DNA of 37,526 bases, taken from contig CAIUVX010000195.1 in assembly GCA_903902705.1 (NCBI GenBank), forward strand, positions 1-37,526, written 5' to 3'. Below are positions 8,329 to 17,103 of this stretch, piece after piece; position 1 is the first letter of the stretch, and each line of letters begins with the position of its first letter. Source of the stretch: an uncultured Methylococcales bacterium. GTDB lineage: Bacteria > Pseudomonadota > Gammaproteobacteria > Methylococcales > Methylomonadaceae. The notes beneath the pieces are model-generated. The model worked only from the letters and a program-made list of their open reading frames with translations, did not search any database and was not told the origin of the DNA. Made by a program: the position numbers and the translations under genes.

Positions 8329-11300
8329 TTATATTGCATGATTATTCTCCAGATTGTTTGGTATGGTTTTTTGCTTGAGTGCGTCAGAATAATAAGCAAA
8401 ACATCCACGCCCTTGATTTTTGGCGTGGTATAGAGCGGTATCGGCATTATCGATTAGAATTTCTGGGCTGTCTCCGTGTTGAGGATGGAAGGCAATACCG
8501 ATACTTGCACCAATAAAAACGGTGTAAGTTTCATACAGAGTAAATGCTTGGCTTAAGGTTTGAATAATCGCTTCAGCAATGTTAGCGACATCTTCATAAT
8601 GAGTGATTCCATCTATGACAATAACAAATTCATCACCGCCTAGACGCGCTACCATATCAATTTTACGCAAGCGATTTTTTATGCGTTCGGCAACTTGTTG
8701 TAATAGGGCATCACCTGTGGCATGACCAAAATTATCGTTGACGGCTTTAAACTTATCTAAGTCCATCATCATTACTGCCATAAGGCTACCCGTGCGATGA
8801 TTGACTTCGATACCATGTTTAAGGCGTTCTTGTAATAATCTACGGTTGGGCAATTGGGTAAGCGGATCATAAAATGCCAAATTATTAATAGTTTCTTCGG
8901 TCGCTTTTCGTTCTGTAATATCGACCAATGTTGCGACATAGTGGGTGACGACATTATTACCCTTATCTTTTACCGCTGTAATAGTGAGCCATTGTGGATA
9001 AATTTCTCCGTTTTTACGTTTGTCCCAAATTTCGCCTTGCCATACACCCGTGTCATTGATGCTTTGCCATAATGCGAGATAGAATAACTTATCATGTCGT
9101 CCTGACTGCAAAAAATTCGGTGTTTGCCCAATGACCTCAGTCGCACTATAACCAGTAATACGGGTAAACGCATGATTGATCTTAAGAATTATGCAATTAG
9201 CATCAGTAACGAACATACCCTCTTGGGATTCAAAAACGGTTGCCGCAATATGTAGTTCTATTTCTGCTTGTTTGCGTTCAGTAATATCCTGAATCATACC
9301 TACTTGCTGAATAGGATCATTATTTTTATCATAAAAATTATGCCCCCACGCGGCTACCCAATGTAGCTGTCCATCACAGGGACGAATAATTCGGTATTCT
9401 ATAAAGGGAAAAAACTCATGATCATTGAGGGTTTGCTCATAGTAATTCATTAGCCGCTCTTTGTCCTCAGGAAATATTAACTGCTGCCAGTGGGCAAAAT
9501 CGCGCTTGAAATCGCTATCTATACCGAAAATTTCATCAAATAGGATGTCATTTGTCCACGTTCCAGTCTTTAGATCAGTAACATAATGACCCAATCGCGC
9601 TGCGCGTTGTGCAGTTTGTAGCAATGCCTGATTTTTTTGTAAATACTGCTCTATGAGTTTGCGCTCGGTAATATCTAGCATCATTCCAATAGAATAATCA
9701 GGGATGCCTTCTACGTTACGCACAAATTTAACCGCTAAATCAACATAAACAATATGCCCATCTTTATGAATAAAGCGTTTTTCCATTTGATAGGAATCGA
9801 TTTCGCCGTGTATTGCTTGATCGAGATAGGCTTGATTGGCTACGAGATCATCAGGGTGAGTGAGTTTACCCCAGTCGATAGTGTCCATTTCTGCTTGGCT
9901 ATAACCAACCATGTCACAAAAATACTGATTAGCATGAAGCGTTTTTTTGTCATGCGTTGCACTGAGCATTCCGATGAAAGGTTGATCAAAATATTGCTGT
10001 AATTCGGCATGACGTTGACGCAGCTCTTCTTCCATTTGTTTGCGTTTGCTAATATCTCTGACAATCGCCCACATACCTTGATTATTACCTTGCTTATCTT
10101 TAGCCAACCAAGCCCGAAATTCAATCGGAAAAATCGTACCATCCTTTCTGATATATTCTTTTTCAAACAGATCACAATAGCCTATATTTATGACCTCCCT
10201 CTCAATCATCTCGGCTTCCAAGCTGTACCATTTCTCAGGAGTTACTTGGTGAAATGTTATTTTTCTAAGCTCCTCTTCACTATAACCCAGCATAGCCGCA
10301 TAGCTCTGATTACATTCAAGGATAGTACCTTGCATATCGACGAAAACGATTCCATCTTGAATCGAGTTAAACAGTGTGCGGTATTTTTCTTCCGAAGCAA
10401 TCAAGGCATTTTGAGATTGTTTGCGTGCGGTAATATCCATATAGGCTATCACTACGCCGCAACCCTTTATGCCAATTGGTGTTGCGCCCACTAAAAGCCA
10501 AGTAATCACGCCTTGTTCTTTTATAATACCCATTTCTACATTGCTAACAGGGGTATTATTTTTCAAGGCTCTGACACTGGCAAATTCTTCGGGCGACATT
10601 TGAGTAAAATCAGGTCGAATAATTTGCCACTCTTTACCTGAATAGTTTCGCTGTAGATGCTCTTGTTTTGAAATACCTAACATATTCTCAGAGGCTTTAT
10701 TGCAATCAATGATATTTCCTTGTTCATCGGTAATGCTGATACCAACGCCCAAGGTATCAAATATGACTTTTAATTTTTGTTCACTTTCTCGAAGTGCTGC
10801 TGCTACTTGCTTGCTTTCAGTAATATCATTCTCTTGGGTTAAGCGAAGCTGTTTATATTCGGACAACAAAGCCGCTATAAATTGTCCTATTAATAAAATA
10901 GCCAATAAATGGACATTCAAATCCACTAATAAAATTATATCGCCCTCAGCAAATACCTCAATGATCTGTTGCTTGGTGATAAATAATATTATTGCGGTGA
11001 AAATAACCGTTGCTAAATTCACCATCGCCATACTGCTTTTAACAGCGATTAAAATCAGTAACGGAATAGTGAGCGTAAATGCGATAGTGATGACACTAAA
11101 TGAAATAGGTAGCAGCTTAAGAATACCGACAGGAATAATCAATAACCCCAGCCATAACCCACCACGCAGATGTTGTTGAATGGATTTTTTATGAGTGAAA
11201 AAAGACAGTAATAGCGGCGCGATTAAAATTTGCCCTAGCGAATTGCCAAACCACCATGAAAACCAAGAAATAGCTAATTGTGGCGTTAAAATAACCCCAT

Positions 11301-11733
11301 CTAACCACAACACTAAGTTTCCCAAGGTAGCACTAAACGGTTGTAGCACCAAAAAAACCAGCAACCACAAACCAGCAACATCACGCACTTTTTCAAAACT
11401 AGGCTGTAATGCCAAACGGTGAAAAAGAACTGCACCTATCACCGCTTCAACACTATTGATCGATGACACGCCCAACGCACTATACCACGATAATCCGTTG
11501 TATAACGCCAACGCCAACTGCCCTAAAAACACCCCTAGCCACAAACGTGTTCCGAACAAAATAACGGCGGCTAACGAAAACCCTTCAGCGGCAAAAATAA
11601 CCAGAGTAACAATATTATGAGAAACAGACAGCGAGAAACTCACTTGCCCCGCTACAAAATAAAGCACAGCCAGTAGTAAAACTTGAAACATAACAAGCCA
11701 GAGATTTCTAGTCGTTGTACTATTTTGTGTCAT
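8329..11733 (-). CDS. MASE1 - five PAS - GGDEF diguanylate cyclase
   Basis: From the ATG at 11733 the protein has 1134 residues; a TTG at 11778 would add 15. The first 290 residues or so hold about eight hydrophobic helices with the MASE1 sensor-domain pattern. Five PAS modules follow, each ending in a DIT(A/E)RK-type linker (two end DISKRK/DITERK), so several are probably PAS-PAC units. The C-terminal GGDEF domain has an intact RLGGDEFVIV active site (GGDEF at about 1032-1036) and an upstream RKID, matching the RxxD product-inhibition site. It should therefore make cyclic di-GMP and be feedback-regulated. No EAL domain is present. It lies just upstream of, and in line with, the glycosyltransferase-msbA genes, so it may be cotranscribed with them. 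No ligand can be named. Confidence 0.92.
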   Translation of the reverse strand: MTQNSTTTRNLWLVMFQVLLLAVLYFVAGQVSFSLSVSHNIVTLVIFAAEGFSLAAVILFGTRLWLGVFLGQLALALYNGLSWYSALGVSSINSVEAVIGAVLFHRLALQPSFEKVRDVAGLWLLVFLVLQPFSATLGNLVLWLDGVILTPQLAISWFSWWFGNSLGQILIAPLLLSFFTHKKSIQQHLRGGLWLGLLIIPVGILKLLPISFSVITIAFTLTIPLLILIAVKSSMAMVNLATVIFTAIILFITKQQIIEVFAEGDIILLVDLNVHLLAILLIGQFIAALLSEYKQLRLTQENDITESKQVAAALRESEQKLKVIFDTLGVGISITDEQGNIIDCNKASENMLGISKQEHLQRNYSGKEWQIIRPDFTQMSPEEFASVRALKNNTPVSNVEMGIIKEQGVITWLLVGATPIGIKGCGVVIAYMDITARKQSQNALIASEEKYRTLFNSIQDGIVFVDMQGTILECNQSYAAMLGYSEEELRKITFHQVTPEKWYSLEAEMIEREVINIGYCDLFEKEYIRKDGTIFPIEFRAWLAKDKQGNNQGMWAIVRDISKRKQMEEELRQRHAELQQYFDQPFIGMLSATHDKKTLHANQYFCDMVGYSQAEMDTIDWGKLTHPDDLVANQAYLDQAIHGEIDSYQMEKRFIHKDGHIVYVDLAVKFVRNVEGIPDYSIGMMLDITERKLIEQYLQKNQALLQTAQRAARLGHYVTDLKTGTWTNDILFDEIFGIDSDFKRDFAHWQQLIFPEDKERLMNYYEQTLNDHEFFPFIEYRIIRPCDGQLHWVAAWGHNFYDKNNDPIQQVGMIQDITERKQAEIELHIAATVFESQEGMFVTDANCIILKINHAFTRITGYSATEVIGQTPNFLQSGRHDKLFYLALWQSINDTGVWQGEIWDKRKNGEIYPQWLTITAVKDKGNNVVTHYVATLVDITERKATEETINNLAFYDPLTQLPNRRLLQERLKHGIEVNHRTGSLMAVMMMDLDKFKAVNDNFGHATGDALLQQVAERIKNRLRKIDMVARLGGDEFVIVIDGITHYEDVANIAEAIIQTLSQAFTLYETYTVFIGASIGIAFHPQHGDSPEILIDNADTALYHAKNQGRGCFAYYSDALKQKTIPNNLENNHAI

Positions 11734-11855
11734 GGCTGTTTTTAAGTTAGCGTAATTTTTGAAAACATTCTGAATCAAGATTGTACAATACCTAAAAGCG
11801 ATTTGGCTTACGTTATCGCTAACTCGATTACCACTAAATAAGATATGTTAAAAAA

Positions 11856-13058
11856 ATGAATCCATATTTGAGCCAATTACATCCTTACCCATTTGAAAAA
11901 CTAGCAGAACTTAAACACGGCATTGTTCCACCTGCCGATAAATCGCCGATAGTGTTATCGATTGGTGAACCTGCACACGCTACCCCTGAGATAATAAAAC
12001 AAGCATTGCTAGACAATTTAAGCGGCTTGTCGAATTATCCAACCACTAAAGGCATACCCGAATTAAGACAGGCAATTGCGGATTGGATTGCTAAGCGGTT
12101 TCATGTCAGCGTGGATGCAAATAGCCAAGTATTGCCCGTGAGCGGTACACGCGAGGCGTTGTTTTCCTTTGCCCAATGTTTGATTGATGCCAGTAGCAAG
12201 CCTGTGGTCATCATGCCAAATCCGTTTTATCAGATTTACGAAGGCGCGGCATTATTGGCAGGGGCAGAGCCGTATTTTTTAAATACCACGGAAGAAACCG
12301 ATTATTTGCCCGATTTTGATAGCGTACCTGAATCGGTTTGGCAGCGTTGCCAATTGATTTATATTTGCTCACCCGCTAATCCATCGGGTTCGGTGATGTC
12401 GCAAGCCGAGCAGGAAAAATTGCTACGTTTGGCTGAAAAATACGATTTTGTCATTGCCTCAGATGAATGTTACAGCGAATTGTATGATGACGAAAATAAT
12501 CCGCCCGTAGGTTTGTTAGAAACGGCTTATCAAATGGGCAATACAGAATTTAAGCGTTGCGTGGTATTTCATAGTTTATCAAAACGTTCAAACGCCCCTG
12601 GTTTGCGCTCTGGATTTGTCGCGGGTGATGCCGATATTTTGCAACACTATTTTCAATACCGCACTTATCAAGGTTGTGCAATGCCGTTGCCTACTCAATA
12701 TGCCAGTATTAAAGCGTGGCAAGATGAAGACCACGTTATTGAAAACCGCCGTTTATACCGCGAAAAATTTACCGCGTTTATCGATAGCCTTGCCGATGTT
12801 TGTGAAATTAAAAGACCTCCTGCCAGTTTTTATGTGTGGCTAAAAATACCTGATAATATAGCCTTGAATGACACGGAATTTACGCAACAATTATTTGCTC
12901 AAGAAAACGTCACCGTTTTAGCAGGCAGTTTTTTATCGCGTGAGTTTCAAGGCTGTAATCCTGCCGCCCGTCACGTCAGAATTGCGTTAGTCGCACCTTT
13001 GGCTGAATGTATTGAAGCGGCACAGCGTATTAAGCTGTTCATTGAAAATATTTTATAG
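11856..13058 (+). CDS. dapC: Succinyldiaminopimelate transaminase
   Basis: This 400-residue class I/II aminotransferase converts N-succinyl-2-amino-6-ketopimelate to N-succinyl-diaminopimelate with glutamate, using pyridoxal phosphate, in the lysine and peptidoglycan precursor pathway. The N-terminus PYLSQLHPYPFEKLAELK is characteristic of the DapC group. The cofactor lysine is in FHSLSKRSNAPGLRSGF, with the usual SPANPSGSV and ASDECYSELY segments. dapD, the preceding enzyme of the pathway, lies 1.8 kb downstream in the same orientation, which supports the assignment over a generic aminotransferase. The gene is divergent from the diguanylate cyclase gene, separated by 122 bases that should hold both promoters. 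Confidence 0.92.
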   Translation: MNPYLSQLHPYPFEKLAELKHGIVPPADKSPIVLSIGEPAHATPEIIKQALLDNLSGLSNYPTTKGIPELRQAIADWIAKRFHVSVDANSQVLPVSGTREALFSFAQCLIDASSKPVVIMPNPFYQIYEGAALLAGAEPYFLNTTEETDYLPDFDSVPESVWQRCQLIYICSPANPSGSVMSQAEQEKLLRLAEKYDFVIASDECYSELYDDENNPPVGLLETAYQMGNTEFKRCVVFHSLSKRSNAPGLRSGFVAGDADILQHYFQYRTYQGCAMPLPTQYASIKAWQDEDHVIENRRLYREKFTAFIDSLADVCEIKRPPASFYVWLKIPDNIALNDTEFTQQLFAQENVTVLAGSFLSREFQGCNPAARHVRIALVAPLAECIEAAQRIKLFIENIL

Positions 13059-13133
13059 TTCCTACCGCTCCAGCGTTGTGTATGAAGACGCTGGAGCGTC
13101 AACTGAGGCATTCCAACGCAGAGCGGTGGAACG
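13059..13133. repeat. Repeat element E: two-hairpin unit abutting the HNH gene
   Basis: The unit starts right after the dapC stop codon. The first hairpin pairs CGCTCCAGCG (13066-13075) with CGCTGGAGCG (13089-13098), a perfect 10-base stem. A second pairs TTCCA (13111-13115) with TGGAA (13127-13131) around CGCAGAGCG. The wording (CCAACGCAGAGCG...GGAACG) matches a class of repeat I know from methanotrophs and other gammaproteobacteria. The last bases run into the ATG of the HNH nuclease gene, so the repeat forms that gene's leader and probably also the end of dapC transcripts. Confidence 0.65.
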
Positions 13134-14063
13134 ATGAAAATTGAACAAGAAAATACACAAGTAGACACAATGACAGAATATACAGACGAACAAGTAAATC
13201 AAATATGCCGCTTAATGGTGACCCGTGTGAATAATACTATTTCAGATGAAAACTTGATTAACGGTGTTTTAGCTGTAGCAGGAGGCTATACTCGTAAAAA
13301 TATAATCAAGGAGGCAAAACGATTCGGGCGTTATATGAAGGGACATGGTGAATATGGTTATGCTTTACCTGCTAACTGGGCGCGTGGTTTTTTGACTGTT
13401 ACTAATAATGACCCCTTAGTTATAAAAGCGTTAAAAGAGCAACAGCAACTTTATGAAAATAAACATGGAAAAGTCAATCAAAGGTTAGATGATGTAATAA
13501 AAGATGCAGAAGTAATAAGAACGCAGAGCATTAAAACAATGAATGTTCCTGCTCAACAAAATATGTCTGCCTCTGCTAATTATAATCTTCAACTTGAACA
13601 AAAAAATGAACAAGTAATTCAAATAATTATTGATAACATAGAAAATATACCTGCTGATATATCAGAAACAGAACGTGAAACACTTATTAATGTCAGAATT
13701 TGTCAAAGTGTGTTTCGTCAACAATTACTTGATTATTGGAATAACCGTTGTTCAGTTACAGAATGCCGAATGCCGAATGTTTTAATTGCCTCACATATTA
13801 AGCCTTGGCGAGATTGTAATGGTGCTGGTGAAAAGCTAGATGTAATGAATGGACTCCTATTAATCCCAAATCTTGACGCTTTATTTGATAAAGGTTTTAT
13901 TAGCTTTGATAATAATGGACAAATTATTATATCTCCTCAACTTTCAAACGATGATTTAAAAAAGTTAGGTGTAAATATAGATATGAAGCTAAAAAAAACA
14001 CCTAATGCGCAACGCAAAGCGTATCTTGAATATCATCGTGAAAAGATATTAAAAACACGGTGA
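13134..14063 (+). CDS. HNH endonuclease domain protein
   Basis: This 309-residue protein has a C-terminal HNH nuclease domain (about residues 190-270). It has RQQLLDYWNNRCSV, then ASHIKPW with the first catalytic His, and NGLLLIPNLDALFDKGFI with the Asn and later metal-binding residues, as in the HNH_2-type domains common in modification-dependent restriction proteins. The N-terminal 150 residues are not a domain I recognise. The ATG at 13134 follows repeat E directly and lacks a good ribosome-binding site; an internal ATG at 13170 is possible. The gene is visibly A/T-richer than dapC and dapD, suggesting horizontal acquisition. With the DUF29 and 65-residue genes it forms a cassette inside the dap region. 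A defence role is an inference. Confidence 0.78.
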   Translation: MKIEQENTQVDTMTEYTDEQVNQICRLMVTRVNNTISDENLINGVLAVAGGYTRKNIIKEAKRFGRYMKGHGEYGYALPANWARGFLTVTNNDPLVIKALKEQQQLYENKHGKVNQRLDDVIKDAEVIRTQSIKTMNVPAQQNMSASANYNLQLEQKNEQVIQIIIDNIENIPADISETERETLINVRICQSVFRQQLLDYWNNRCSVTECRMPNVLIASHIKPWRDCNGAGEKLDVMNGLLLIPNLDALFDKGFISFDNNGQIIISPQLSNDDLKKLGVNIDMKLKKTPNAQRKAYLEYHREKILKTR

Positions 14064-14069
14064 AAAATA

Positions 14070-14513
14070 ATGTCAACCATCACCTATAAATCCGATATTG
14101 TGGCTTGGGCTAATGAACAGGCACAATTATTACGCAATAAACAGTTTAACTTGCTGGATATAGAACATCTGGCTGAGGAAATTGCAGACGTGGGTAAAAG
14201 TGAACAGCGCGAATTAGCTAATCGTATGGCAGTATTACTGGGTCACTTATTAAAATGGCACTATCAACCCGTAAGGCAAAATATCAGTTGGCAGTTGACT
14301 ATTAAAACTCAACGCGAACGCATTAAACGGCGATTAACACGCACACCCAGTTTAAAAAACTGTTTAACTGATGATGATTGGTTAGCAGACACATGGGATG
14401 ATGCGCGTGATTTGGCTGAAAAAGAAACGGCTATTTCTTATGATAAATTTCCAGAATCCTGTCCGTGGACGATGGATGAGGTATTAAGCAACGATTGGTT
14501 GCCGAATTTATAG
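14070..14513 (+). CDS. DUF29 family protein
   Basis: This 147-residue protein is of the DUF29 family, recognisable from YKSDIVAWANEQAQLLR at the N-terminus, LDIEHLAEEIADVGKSE, the LLGHLLKWHYQP segment and the C-terminal FPESCPW. Members are small helical proteins of unknown function, frequent in cyanobacteria and some proteobacteria and often present in several copies per genome. It starts 7 bases after the HNH gene stop, so the two are probably cotranscribed. DUF29 genes are widespread and not specific to defence loci, so the linkage to the nuclease may be incidental. Confidence 0.85.
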   Translation: MSTITYKSDIVAWANEQAQLLRNKQFNLLDIEHLAEEIADVGKSEQRELANRMAVLLGHLLKWHYQPVRQNISWQLTIKTQRERIKRRLTRTPSLKNCLTDDDWLADTWDDARDLAEKETAISYDKFPESCPWTMDEVLSNDWLPNL

Positions 14514-14565
14514 TTCTTTGGAACGATTAAATTTTATATCAACAGTATTTTAAGAGGAAAATATC

Positions 14566-14763
14566 ATGAACTCGAACACTGCTGGTGTAAATTCTTTGGT
14601 TACGGATTCGACTGTCTTACCGAATCCGAAGCACGATATATCCTTAATTCAAAAAAGGATGCTAACGCCCTTAGAAATCGAATTATTACAGAAAGACAAA
14701 AGGGATTCTTTTGAAAAAATGCGAGCGATGATGAATTCGACGGATTGGTCTAAAAAGAGTTAG
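14566..14763 (+). CDS. Small hypothetical protein, 65 residues
   Basis: The frame opens with an ATG behind a good ribosome-binding site (AAGAGGAAA, about 5-7 bases upstream), which is better than that of the two genes before it. The product is hydrophilic: an N-terminal Ser/Thr/Val-rich part followed by a charged, probably helical section ([20 protein letters not shown]). I do not recognise it. It lies 52 bases after the DUF29 gene and just before dapD. The size and charged helix would be compatible with a small regulator or antitoxin, but nothing in the sequence establishes that. Confidence 0.55.
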   Translation: MNSNTAGVNSLVTDSTVLPNPKHDISLIQKRMLTPLEIELLQKDKRDSFEKMRAMMNSTDWSKKS

Positions 14764-14831
14764 CCCGTATAGCGTTAACAATTATGATAAAAACAAGTAC
14801 AAATTTAAAACAACAACTGAGAACCGAAAAC

Positions 14832-15653
14832 ATGACACAACAATTACAACAAATCATCGAAACCGCTTTTGAACAACGCGCTGACATTACTCCTGCTAAC
14901 GCGTCTGCGGAAGTTCGCAACGCAGTCACTGAAACATTGAAGCTACTCGATAGCGGCAAACTGCGCGTCGCCGAAAAAATTGACGGTGATTGGGTCACTC
15001 ATCAATGGTTGAAAAAAGCGGTGTTATTGTCGTTTAGAATCAATGAAAACCGTTTGATGGACGGCGGCAATACCCGTTATTACGATAAAGTGGAATGTAA
15101 ATTTTCCAATTATTCAGAAGAAGATTTTGCCGCTGCGGGTGTGCGCGTTGTGCCGAATGCGGTTGCGCGTCATGGTTCTTATATTGCCTCAGGTGCAATC
15201 TTAATGCCTTCTTACGTCAACATTGGCGCGTACATTGATAGCGGTACAATGGTGGATACTTGGGTAACAGTCGGTTCTTGCGCACAAATCGGTAAAAATG
15301 TACATTTGTCTGGCGGCGTTGGTATCGGTGGCGTGTTAGAACCGTTACAAGCGAATCCAACGATTATTGGTGATAACTGCTTTATCGGCGCACGTTCTGA
15401 AATTGTCGAAGGTGTGATTGTTGAAGACGGTTGCGTTATTTCGATGGGCGTTTATATCGGTCAAAGTACCAAGATTTTTAATCGCATGACGGGTGAAATT
15501 AGTTATGGACGGATTCCAGCGGGTTCAGTGGTGGTATCGGGTAACTTACCTTCGGCAGACGGTAGTTATAGTTTGTATTGCGCGGTGATTATCAAACAAG
15601 TCGATGAAAGAACCCGCAGTAAAACAGGTATTAATGAGTTATTGCGCGATTAA
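14832..15653 (+). CDS. dapD: Tetrahydrodipicolinate N-succinyltransferase
   Basis: This 273-residue enzyme transfers succinyl from succinyl-CoA to tetrahydrodipicolinate in the succinylase branch of lysine/diaminopimelate synthesis. It is very close to enterobacterial DapD over its whole length (about 274 residues): [37 protein letters not shown] and a left-handed beta-helix of hexapeptide repeats with [20 protein letters not shown], ending in GINELLRD. I chose the ATG at 14832 over the one at 14784 because the protein then starts at the family's usual position. The enzyme acts as a cytoplasmic trimer. It makes the precursor used by DapC, whose gene is upstream beyond the HNH cassette. Confidence 0.97.
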   Translation: MTQQLQQIIETAFEQRADITPANASAEVRNAVTETLKLLDSGKLRVAEKIDGDWVTHQWLKKAVLLSFRINENRLMDGGNTRYYDKVECKFSNYSEEDFAAAGVRVVPNAVARHGSYIASGAILMPSYVNIGAYIDSGTMVDTWVTVGSCAQIGKNVHLSGGVGIGGVLEPLQANPTIIGDNCFIGARSEIVEGVIVEDGCVISMGVYIGQSTKIFNRMTGEISYGRIPAGSVVVSGNLPSADGSYSLYCAVIIKQVDERTRSKTGINELLRD

Positions 15654-15743
15654 CAGTTCGCTTTTATCAATAATTCAATAAGCTACAAAACAGGTGTGCA
15701 AGCAATGCTTGCATTCCTTAATTGCAATGAAAGAGTTTTTTGT

Positions 15744-17021
15744 ATGGATAATAGTCATAATATTTTTCTCTCTTCATCAATCGTACCGACTAAAATCGAT
15801 GTATGTGATTTAAGAGTGGGTATGTATGTTTGCAAACTGGATAAACCTTGGTTGGAAAGCGGCTTTTTATTTCAAGGCTTTGAATTAAAAAATCAGGCTG
15901 ATGTTGATGCCGTCAGAAAAGAATGCCAATTTGTTTACATCGATGTCGAAAAACAAAATATAGCACTGATACATCAATATAAAAAAACGCCGTATCTGAC
16001 TACTGGAACGCTAGAAAAAAAACGCTCTATTCCACCAAAAACCTCTTTTATACAGGAAATTGAACGCGCGACGCAGGCTTACGGAAAAACCAGCGATTTA
16101 GTGCGTAGCTTCATGGAAGATGTACAGTTGGGTAAAGCGATTAATGTCGCCATTGCAAAAAAAGCAGTTGCTGAATGTGTCGATAGTATACTGCAAGCCC
16201 CCGATGCTTTGTTATGGATGACACAGTTAAAACACCGTGATACATACACCGCACAACACAGTATGAATGTCGCTATTTTATCCATCGCACTGGGTAAGCA
16301 TCTAAACTTGGGTGTTACAGAGCTTAATAACTTGGGTTTATGTGGCATGATGCACGATATGGGAAAAATGAGAGTTCCTTTGGAAATTCTTAATAAACCC
16401 GCAAAACTAGAACCAAATGAATTAAAAATCATGCAAAACCATACCTTGTATGGCGGGAACTTACTGTTATCCAGTAAAGAGATGTATCCAGGTGCGATTG
16501 ATGTCGCACTCAGTCATCATGAACGTTTGGATGGAACAGGATACCCGAATCAGCTAACTGATGCGCAGATTACTCCTTATAGCCGTATAGTGACTATTGC
16601 TGATATGTATGATGCCATTAGCAGCGATCGTGTTTATCAAAAAGGTAGAACTCATTTGGAGGCCATTAACATAATGACTAAAATGTGCGGAACGCAATTG
16701 GACACAAGGTTAACCTATAAATTTATTGAATGTATAGGAATTTATCCAGCAGGTAGTATTGTTGAGCTTCAAGGTGGCGAGATCGCGGTAGTGATTGAGG
16801 TAAATCCTCTGCATAAACTCAAACCTAAAATACTATTATTGTTGGATGAAAATAAACAGCGACGACCGTTGCAATTGGTTGATTTATTTTTAATGGATGG
16901 CTTGGAGGTTGGTGAGCGCACTATTAAAAATGTGATTCGCGCTGAGCAATATAATATTGATCTCAATGAATACCATGAGCTTGGTCTTATCGGTAGTTTG
17001 TCATCTCAAAAAGGTCATTAA
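15744..17021 (+). CDS. HD-GYP domain protein (probable cyclic di-GMP phosphodiesterase)
   Basis: From the ATG at 15744, which has GAAAGAG about eight bases upstream, the protein has 425 residues; an ATG at 15696 lacks that site. The N-terminal part (about residues 15-140) resembles the DUF3391 domain often fused to HD-GYP, including VCDLRVGMYV. The HD-GYP domain follows with HRDTYTAQHSMNVA, the HD pair in MMHDMGKM (His204-Asp205), and HHERLDGTGYP (from His258), so the metal-binding residues and the GYP loop are intact. Such proteins hydrolyse cyclic di-GMP. Its presence in the same window as a GGDEF protein gives one synthesising and one degrading enzyme, although they are not in one operon. 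Confidence 0.9.
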   Translation: MDNSHNIFLSSSIVPTKIDVCDLRVGMYVCKLDKPWLESGFLFQGFELKNQADVDAVRKECQFVYIDVEKQNIALIHQYKKTPYLTTGTLEKKRSIPPKTSFIQEIERATQAYGKTSDLVRSFMEDVQLGKAINVAIAKKAVAECVDSILQAPDALLWMTQLKHRDTYTAQHSMNVAILSIALGKHLNLGVTELNNLGLCGMMHDMGKMRVPLEILNKPAKLEPNELKIMQNHTLYGGNLLLSSKEMYPGAIDVALSHHERLDGTGYPNQLTDAQITPYSRIVTIADMYDAISSDRVYQKGRTHLEAINIMTKMCGTQLDTRLTYKFIECIGIYPAGSIVELQGGEIAVVIEVNPLHKLKPKILLLLDENKQRRPLQLVDLFLMDGLEVGERTIKNVIRAEQYNIDLNEYHELGLIGSLSSQKGH

Positions 17022-17103
17022 ATGAAAACACACACCACGCTAAGTTATCGGCAATAAGTCAATACCTTAGTCACTGCCATCAAACCCATAGGGGAGAGCT
17101 ACC

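Noticed and set aside
13059-13133. CRISPR-like repeat before the HNH gene
   Set aside because: Two different hairpins occur once each, with no spacing or array; it is a dispersed repeat unit.
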